From NCBI GenBank assembly GCA_028554645.1, contig JAQOOI010000080.1, positions 620,001-684,000 of the forward strand: a stretch of 64,000 nt of DNA. Direction: 5' to 3'. The translations under genes and the position numbers were made by a program. This DNA is from Omphalotus guepiniiformis (Eukaryota > Basidiomycota > Agaricomycetes > Agaricales > Omphalotaceae). Positions 57,119-64,000 of the stretch are shown in pieces. Numbering within the stretch: position 1 is the first letter of the stretch; each line of letters opens with the position of its first letter. Below the pieces are notes generated by a model. It had not been told where the DNA came from, made no database searches, and saw only the letters and a list, made by a program, of their open reading frames with translations.

Positions 57119-57258
57119 CACTGCAAACAATTCAACATAAATCTCATGGGAAAATGTTAAAAATGTGGTGAAATAACGTGAAAAAGTTTAATTTTTCGTG
57201 ATATTTCACCATATTTCTAACATTTTCCCACGGGATTTATGTTGAATTGCTTGCAGTG
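57119..57258. mobile_element. 140-bp palindromic (foldback) MITE
   Basis: Two ~65-bp arms form a near-perfect inverted repeat around an AT-rich centre ('agtttaat', 57185-57192). The left end reads CACTGCAAACAATTCAACAT and the right end, on the minus strand, CACTGCAAGCAATTCAACAT. The flanks are ATATA on both sides (57114-57118 and 57259-57263), a possible 5-bp target duplication; a TA duplication cannot be ruled out because the site is (TA)n. No coding capacity. Confidence 0.85.
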
Positions 57259-57609
57259 ATATAGAGTTTCAATGATTTTCACTGTACGAAAAGGTTGATT
57301 TGATGAAAAGCGTTCACATGTACACAATACAGTAGTGCAGGCTTTCGAGTCTGTCATCATAACAGCACAATCTTCTTGTTCCGAACCAACATCGCAGTTT
57401 CGGTAGTAAAAGAACGACTGTGACTTTCGGGCAATAGGTATACTCTGGGTATATTTCGCCTGATCAATTGCAAAGTATCCAAATACATGCAACATATTGC
57501 AATTGCGATTCTCCATAGACCTGCTCACACCCGCCCTAGCAACCCAAGATACGACAATAAGACCCGATGCAATAGCTTTCGGAATATACAACAACATTAC
57601 CAAAGAGCC
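57259..57609. other. Short intergenic stretch downstream of ERG27
   Basis: No repeat or gene recognised; ORFs here have no signature. Confidence 0.5.
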
Positions 57610-59092
57610 CTACATCCTCTCACTAGCAGTCTCGATCTCCAAGACTTCGCTCTGCTCCTTCCAAAACGATTGGTAGAGCTGTTCACAGTTCTCGACCAGC
57701 TCAACAGCCTCTAGCCGATTTGACTCCCAATCCCTGACATTCTCGACCCCCACTCGTGGGTTCCCCCAGCGGTCCGTTTGAGCGCCAAACTTGACAGGAT
57801 TACCGCTGGAGCTGGACTTGACAACCTTATTCTCAGATTTTTCAAATATCGACAGCGAAGCGAGGGATATTATAGATAGCCACACGACAGACACCGCGCC
57901 CTTGTCCAGGTCTATCGTGTGATTATAAGAACCAAGGAATCGAGCCTACAAAGTGTCATTCAATTCCTATTCAAGAGACGCGAAACAGGAAGAAATAGCT
58001 CACGAAATAAAAAAGATAATGCTTCAGGTAATGAAGAACGGGAACGATCAAGTTGAGGTCAATACTCGTATGACATACACCTGGGTGTGCAATAAAGTGT
58101 CGTACGCGTTTCGAAGAGTCGGGCGTGTTGCTCAATGACAGATGGTCAAGCTGAGCAGCAATAAGCTCAGTCTGATATTTTGAGGAACCATAAGGATCTT
58201 TAGTTTGTTTGAGCTGCCAATCTTCGGGGTCATATGTACGTCGGGCCTCTAACGAGGATGTCCATATGACTCTTGTATCCCGAGGGTATCGCGGTGAACT
58301 GAGCATCGGAGATAATGCTCGATACTAAGGACCGACAATGAGTTACTGAAAGCAGCAGGAGAGATAAACTCGTACAAGGGTATAATGGCCAAACACATTA
58401 CATTGCCAAACCCAGCCAAACCCATCCATACTGATCTCACCCCAATTCTGGTAGTAATATTTAGGAGCAGTAACTGCTTGCATTGGTGAGGCCAGCAATT
58501 GTTTAAACAAGCTTAACCAGTCAATCCCGCTGAAAGGCGCAACCCCTGCATTGCAGATAAGATGCGAAATATAGGGGTAACTAAAAGTATACACCATGAG
58601 CCAAGTTCAACGAAAACATACGGAAAACAAAACGTAATTTTTCGATACATTCTCCACAAACTCAGGTATCGTGCTCAACATAACCAAGTCCAACGCACAA
58701 ATGTCAATCCTGACATTCCTACGAAACGTATCTGCATGACCATCATATCCAGGAATCTTCCTTTGTTTTTCCACGTGTCTGTCCAAGATTTTCAACAACT
58801 TTTGACGCGCAATTTCAGCGCGTTTGACACTCCGGCAAGCCATGATCAACGTTAGTCCTTCGCAAGGCAAAACAAATTGATCTGCATCGCGTCCATTATC
58901 CTCAGGAACTTCGGTGAAACCTGTAGGCCTTATTCGCGTGTCTGAAGGTTCCGTCTGCGACAGCTGGCAAAGCAACCTCTGACAGATACCGAACCCTACC
59001 CCACTGCGAAATAAACAGAAAGGAACAGTAGCTTGGAGAGTCACGATAGCTTACCCGTTAGCGCCAGTGACAATGATTATTGGCCAAGACAT
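57610..59092 (-). CDS. ERG27: 3-keto-steroid reductase (ergosterol pathway)
   Basis: Short-chain dehydrogenase that reduces the C3 ketone during C4-demethylation of sterols at the endoplasmic reticulum. ATG at 59090-59092 gives MSWPIIIVTGANG, joined over an intron to GVGFGICQRLL; together this is the TGxxxGxG cofactor site. Then LTLIMACRSVKRAE, RRNVRIDICALDL, ISHLICNAGVAPF (NAG motif), the Ser in VIWTSSLEA, and YGSSK (catalytic Tyr and Lys), which precedes YQTELIAAQLD. A hydrophobic segment (LIVPVLHYLKHYLFYF) may hold it to membranes. The end is CEQLYQSFWKEQSEVLE and TAG at 57610-57612. Assignment rests on the DPYGSSKYQ and ICNAG...FSGIDW context of Erg27 proteins. A broken copy of its ends lies at 53.4-53.9 kb. 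Confidence 0.92.
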
Positions 59093-59643
59093 GTCTCTTC
59101 GAATAGTGTACGAAGCCTTTCAAGTTGGCAAGAGGCACCTTTGTCGTACGACATGGAGACGAAAAGTTATATTGGACGAAAACTCACACCGCGTGGGAAA
59201 GTTCTTTGCGCAAGTTAGGGGTATTCGAGACCCCGGTCAGGTCGCCGAGCTCGCATGTATACACAAAAGTTTTAAAACGTTTTCATCCATCCGTGATTGA
59301 TACAAGCATGAAGAGACACAGAATGAATCCAGGATATTTTTTGTAACGCCTCGCGGAAGTACATGCATTGCTAAACTTAGCCGTATCGAGGGAAAGGGAA
59401 AGTACATGACTATCAGCAGCGTGTACAGAAATAAGTCTACATGCTACCACCTGAGCTTTACTGCGGGTGTAATTTCAGCAATGAACATTGCTTGCACTTT
59501 ATGACAGACTCAGGTCAAGTACTGAGATCTGAGAGCTGAGCGGTCACCAAGCAGTAGCAGTTACTTGAGCAACTAAATGACAACGTAGATGCAAGAATAG
59601 ATACACGAAAAAACAGACACACAAAGAAACAAATCTCTCATGC
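59093..59643. other. Intergenic stretch between ERG27 and NOP58
   Basis: Promoter of ERG27 and 3' flank of NOP58. Overlapping short plus-strand ORFs have no signature. Confidence 0.5.
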
Positions 59644-61810
59644 TCATGCCTCGGACTTTTTCTTCTTCTTTTTTGAAGAGTCGCCGTTTGTCTCTGCAGC
59701 AGCTGCTGCTGCTTTTTCAGCTTTACGTGCCTTCTTCCTCGCTTTCCTCTCCTCCTCTGTTTCTTCCTATTCAGAAAAGAGACCTGAGCTCAATGGAAAA
59801 AGACAATGGAAACGCGTCAATGACTAACCTTGGGTGCAGATTCCTCCTCAGCATCACCATTCACATCACTCTCTCTTCGTTTCCTCTTCTTCTCTTTCTT
59901 CTTATCCTCGCCATCCACATCCATACTCACATCAGCCCCATCCTCCTTCTCCGCCTTCTTCTTAGCTTTCCGTTCCTCCTTTGCTCTCCTCTTCTCCTCT
60001 TTAACATCCAAAACAACCTTAATCGCAGTCTCCATAGGGTCCTCTCGTTGAGTGGGCACGAAATCAGCTTGCGAATTATACGTTTTGGTTTCTCCAGTCA
60101 TCTGGAACTTTTGCTGCTTCTTGTTATCCGCGAACCGTCGGACACCTGAAGCGTCATCTTGGTATTCGAGGGCCCGAAGACGAGATTCTAATTTGGCACG
60201 GTGTGCGATACCTATTGAAGGTGCGTCTGTTTCGGATTTTTCTTCTGGGTCCGCAAGAGCATCGACACGAATCGACAGAGCGGCTTTGGTGGCCACCATA
60301 CGGGCCATCTACGAAGAAGAAAATTAGAACTTTTTCATGATTACACGTGAACGGAATGACATACCTTTCCCTTGAGTTTTGGAGGTGCTTGCCCAATAAG
60401 CGAAGCCTACACCAAAGAATCTCAATTACACGCAAGCTAACACCCAACGACAAAAGAAAACCTACGTGATATATGAGACCGTATTTCGGGGTATCATGTT
60501 TAGTCTTCAAAGCCCTGAAAAGCGCCTTCTCCGCACCAAGAATCTGAACCGTACTAGCCGGATGTTTAGCCAAGCTTATCAGACTCCCCGCATGGCTAAT
60601 CAACCGTGCACCGACAAGCTCTCCAACAAGAGCAGTCAAATTAGGCGCAATGGCGCTCATCCGGTTCCGGAGATACTCTGCTAGCTGTGTCCGGTATGTA
60701 GATATTGAGATGACTTGATCACAGAGGGAATGTATATGTGACATATCAGAGTCGGATATTTCTGTACCCATGGATATCTCTGCGGCGGCTTTTAGTACGG
60801 CTTCGAGGTCTTCTGGGAGGATGGAGGCAAAGTCTGTTGAAGATGCATTGGTACGGAAGCCTGGGTATTACGATATGTGTGAGTAGAGTATAATGCGAGA
60901 GTGTAGAATGGACTTGGGTTACCCATTGCTTGAATGACTCTGGCGTATGCGACATTGTCGACAATAATTTTGGCCATCTCAGGGAAATGCCAGCCGTACC
61001 ACTCCTGTGATAAAAGATTAATGAATACAAAACACATACCAGGGGGGGGGTCAATTCGTACCTTTACTCGCATGGCATATATATTGATCTCTTTGTCCAG
61101 ATCATCTAATAAAGCAATAGCTTGAACAACCATAGTATCCACTTTATCCGGGGAAAACTTGATTTTAAACCTAGTAGTAGAGTAGAAAACTCAACACCAC
61201 AACTCAATCCATCTCAGAAAACGCCAAAAACTCTTACCGTGATAGAGAGTGAGCAAGACCAAGGCTCATCGTAGCCAAGTCCTTTGGATCCAAGCCGTCT
61301 AATAGAGCAGCAAGCTGTCCTCTTATACCTCTCCATATTTCTTCGTATTCAGAATCAGAGGCAGTCACTTTGATGCTAAGTTTTTTCGATATGGACGTTC
61401 CTGTAAGCGTGAATCAGAACCGCAATCCCTCTAAAAAAGCCCAAATCGACAAACTTACCTAGACGTTTGTCCACAACCATCAACGAATCCTTCCCTTTTC
61501 CCTTCCCAATAACTTCATCCGTTAGGAACTTTTTCAACCCAGGCCCAAGTTTGCCTTCTTGTAGAGCAGTCATATCTTCTACCGCAGTAGCAGTAGACGT
61601 AAATCGGTGCAAAGCCTTCAATTTCAATCTACCCAAAAAAACTCTCAGTACAGAGGCCATGTCAACTATGAGAAATTCAAGGACATACAGCTTATTAGCA
61701 TTCTCCGGACTCTCAAACTCTTTCCGAATCTGTCCCTCCTCCATTTTGACCACAGAGTCGGACATTTTGAATAGGCAGTAGCCCATTGCTGTCTCGTATA
61801 AAACCAGCAT
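59644..61810 (-). CDS. NOP58: Box C/D snoRNP core protein NOP58
   Basis: Nucleolar scaffold of box C/D snoRNPs, for rRNA 2'-O-methylation and processing. ATG at 61808-61810 gives [19 protein letters not shown], the conserved NOP5 N-terminus, then [20 protein letters not shown] coiled-coil region follows ([24 protein letters not shown]). The NOP domain is seen as [21 protein letters not shown], then [19 protein letters not shown] and the highly conserved [62 protein letters not shown]. The C-terminus is a Lys/Glu repeat tail ([31 protein letters not shown]). Multiple introns. I looked for box C/D snoRNA-like signals in its introns and saw none clear. Its start is 278 bp from the divergent carboxypeptidase. 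Confidence 0.96.
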
Positions 61811-62088
61811 GATGAATCTTCTCCGAGATATATGGAACCGGTTTGAAAGGAAGGAAAGGGTGCCTTGGAGGCAAATTACTTGTGCTTGACGATGAAGGCG
61901 CGTTCAACGAAAAATCTGTTCTCTGTACACTGAAAAAAGTTGGTAGTGTTGGTCGCACGGTCCACTGTGGGAACAATATTCTAAACGTAGATGGGGAGGA
62001 TTACCTCCGCCGGGCCGTACTTGCCGCAAGTACTCTCAGGCCTTGAAGTTCAACGTCAACCAAGTCTCGAGATAGTACACCGAGCACG
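61811..62088. promoter_or_regulatory. Divergent promoter of NOP58 and the serine carboxypeptidase
   Basis: 278 bp between the two ATGs; both core promoters should lie here. No TATA box seen. Confidence 0.55.
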
Positions 62089-64000
62089 ATGACTCTGTTC
62101 TGGATACTCCTTCTCGCAGTATCCGGAGCCCACTGTATCTCCCCTATATCCTTCAATACCGACCCTTCGACGCGCCAAATTCCACTATCAAGTTCCACAA
62201 CATCATCCGGCGGCGATATATTACATCTTTCCAGTCTAAGCTCAGATCAATATGTTACTCTGACCCACCCAAGGATCTCTGGACATAGAGTACGTATCAA
62301 GAAGACTGAGTTTTGTGATTCTACTGTAAAGTGAGAATGGGGTTAGCCTCGTTTACTAGCTAATTCGTGTTGATTTGGTTGGTGTGTGTATGTATGTAGC
62401 GCGTATACTGGGTACCTCGACGTAGATGCTGGGGCAAAGCATCTGTTCTTCTACTTCTTTGAGAGCAGAGGTGATCCTGATAAAGGTACGTTGTCACAGG
62501 AAGTGCCTTTCATGCAAAAATCTCTTACAGAAATACATTACTTACTACCTTCCAGACGATGTTATGATGTGGATAAACGGAGGTAACATGCATGTATTCT
62601 CTAGTAGCAGACGTACTGAAATGCTGGCAAGGTCCCGGAAGTTCGTCTGCTACAGGTCTTCTGATGGAATTAGGTGATTGCCTCACCTCATTATCCTGGA
62701 AACCCTACATACCACTAAAGACGTCATCCTATCTCATTCCTGAAGGACCTTGTAATATCGATATGTCTTCAACATCCAAGAACGGCACGACTTGGAACCC
62801 GTATTCCTGGAACGAAGCTGCGAATATATTCTTCCTAGACCAACCGTAAGTATCCAGCTACTTAACCGATCTCATTCCACCTACTAAGTTATATATCACT
62901 GCCATCTCAGAGTCGGAGTCGGATTTTCCTACGCTGATTTTGGAGAAACGATAGAGACGACCGAAGATGCCGCAAAGAATGTCGATGCCTTCATAAGGAT
63001 TTTCTTCGAGACGTTTACCCAGTTTAATGGAAGACGCTTGCACCTTTCGGGCGAGTCCTACGGGGTTCTGGCTGTTCTCCTTTTCAATGCTCGTGTGACT
63101 TACTGACGTGCTTTCATAACAAATCCATAGGGACGATATCTTCCGGTATTCGCTAGTGAGATTTATGACCAGAATCAGGTAGCAAACCGGGAAGGCCGGC
63201 CCACGCTAAATTTACATAGTGTGTTGATTGGTAACGGTAATACTGGTATCTCAACGTGAGTTATTATTGTCCCTTGGTATTGTACTTAGATCATGATTGC
63301 CTTTTGTTAATGCTGTGATCAGTCTCTATCCAGGACGCTTCGAAGTGGAATGTGGCACTGCTGCTTTGGATAAACCGTTCCAGGCTATTAGTACGTGCGT
63401 TCGAATGAAACTTGCGGTACGTTGCTTCAAAGGACCCATGAGTTTGATAACCGGAGGAGTCTCATGCTGTTATGCAGCTTCCTCGGTGTCAGTCAGCCAT
63501 GAAGGAAGGTTGCATAGACCAATTTGATTCAATCAATTGTCGTGCTGCTATCAATCTTTGTGATAGTGAACTGTCGACGGGAATGTGGGCCAGTGGTCTG
63601 TGTTTCTCCCATCGCGCTCGCTTGATTGATTGAAGACTTGTTCAATGAAGGGAGGAACGTATATGACATCTCAAAGGTACGGTGATCTGCTTTCAAACGC
63701 AAGTCTATTGATGTACATGAAACTGATTCAACTGGCACTGACAGATGTGCATTGGGGATGATCTATGCTACGCTGAGAACACAGCCATCAAAAAGTACCT
63801 AAATCTCCCAGAGACGCGGAAGATGCTCGGGGTCGAGTCACCAAGCAACTTCACTCTCTGGTCACCTGCAGTGAATACCGACTTTGATGTTCACATGGAC
63901 AAGTGGGCAGTCCCGACACATTACTACGTAGCGGGACTTCTTGATCGTGGTATTCGCATTCTCATCTATGCTGGTACGTATGATTGGCAGTGTAATTGGG
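62089..64000 (+). CDS. Serine carboxypeptidase, S10 family (3' partial)
   Basis: Secreted or vacuolar exopeptidase that removes C-terminal residues. ATG at 62089 gives MTLFWILLLAVSGAHC, a signal peptide. Then come KKTEFCDST, AYTGYLDV, KHLFFYFFESRGDPD, MMWINGGPGSSS (oxyanion region), [47 protein letters not shown] (catalytic Ser) and SVLIGNGNTGIS. Near the edge come CAAINLC, VYDISKMCIGDDLCY, VNTDFDVHMDKWA and GIRILIYAGTYDW (catalytic Asp region). The catalytic His lies past the window edge. Several short introns are needed (for example after 62332, 62485 and 63058). The motif set is definitive for S10; the exact subgroup is not assigned. Confidence 0.93.

Noticed and set aside
59817..61470. 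Possible box C/D snoRNAs in NOP58 introns
   Set aside because: Introns are short and no paired C (RTGATGA) and D (CTGA) boxes with a terminal stem were found.

Overview
The window is nuclear DNA of a filamentous basidiomycete, most likely an agaricomycete. The evidence is dense small genes split by many 45-70 nt GT-AG introns, several micro-exons, a secreted GH7 cellobiohydrolase, and typical fungal housekeeping genes. These include SPT4, eIF5B, SmB, NOP58, ERG27, ICP55, a kinesin-3 and a cyclopropane-fatty-acid synthase. No rRNA, tRNA, CRISPR array or prokaryotic-style operon was seen. All gene models were joined by hand from translated exons and splice signals, so exon edges are inferences unless stated otherwise.

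Layout. 0-4 kb: 3' part of a DUF2433/RRM protein (+) and SmB (-). 4-7.3 kb: gene-poor, with an epoxide hydrolase relic. 7.3-15.1 kb: MFSD1-like transporter, GH7 cellobiohydrolase and an aldo/keto reductase, all +. 16.7-20.4 kb: a secreted six-hairpin glycosidase and a SLC25A38-type mitochondrial glycine carrier, both -. 20.46-20.93 kb: a non-autonomous hAT-type element. 21.2-35 kb: a compact housekeeping block (DAG-lipase-like +, SPT4 -, eIF5B +, amino-acid permease +, ICP55 -, ARL2 +) with two short divergent promoters. 36-38.4 kb: a repeat family in direct and inverted copies. 39.2-41.2 kb: CFA synthase (+). 42.4-48.4 kb: kinesin-3 (-). 50-51.3 kb: C2H2 zinc-finger factor (-) with an apparent frameshift. 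51.3-57.3 kb: repeat-rich island. 57.6-62 kb: ERG27 (-) and NOP58 (-). 62.1 kb to the edge: serine carboxypeptidase (+, cut by the window end).

The most unusual part is the 51-57 kb island. It holds a rearranged fragment of ERG27, whose intact copy lies 4 kb away. It also holds a fragment of the kinesin-3 motor exons, whose intact copy lies 6 kb away, and a full-length second copy of the 13.6-kb aldo/keto reductase in inverted orientation with part of its promoter. Short tandem repeats and a 140-bp near-perfect palindromic element (57119-57258, 5-bp flanking repeat) lie in or beside it. Together this looks like a recent duplication and transposon sink. Three genes carry possible lesions: an in-frame TAA before the first membrane segment of the glycine carrier, a one-base frame break in the second zinc finger of the C2H2 factor, and a non-canonical splice junction in the six-hairpin glycosidase. 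I found no clearly new multi-gene system. The two intact transposon-like elements and the duplication mosaic are the best-supported novel observations.
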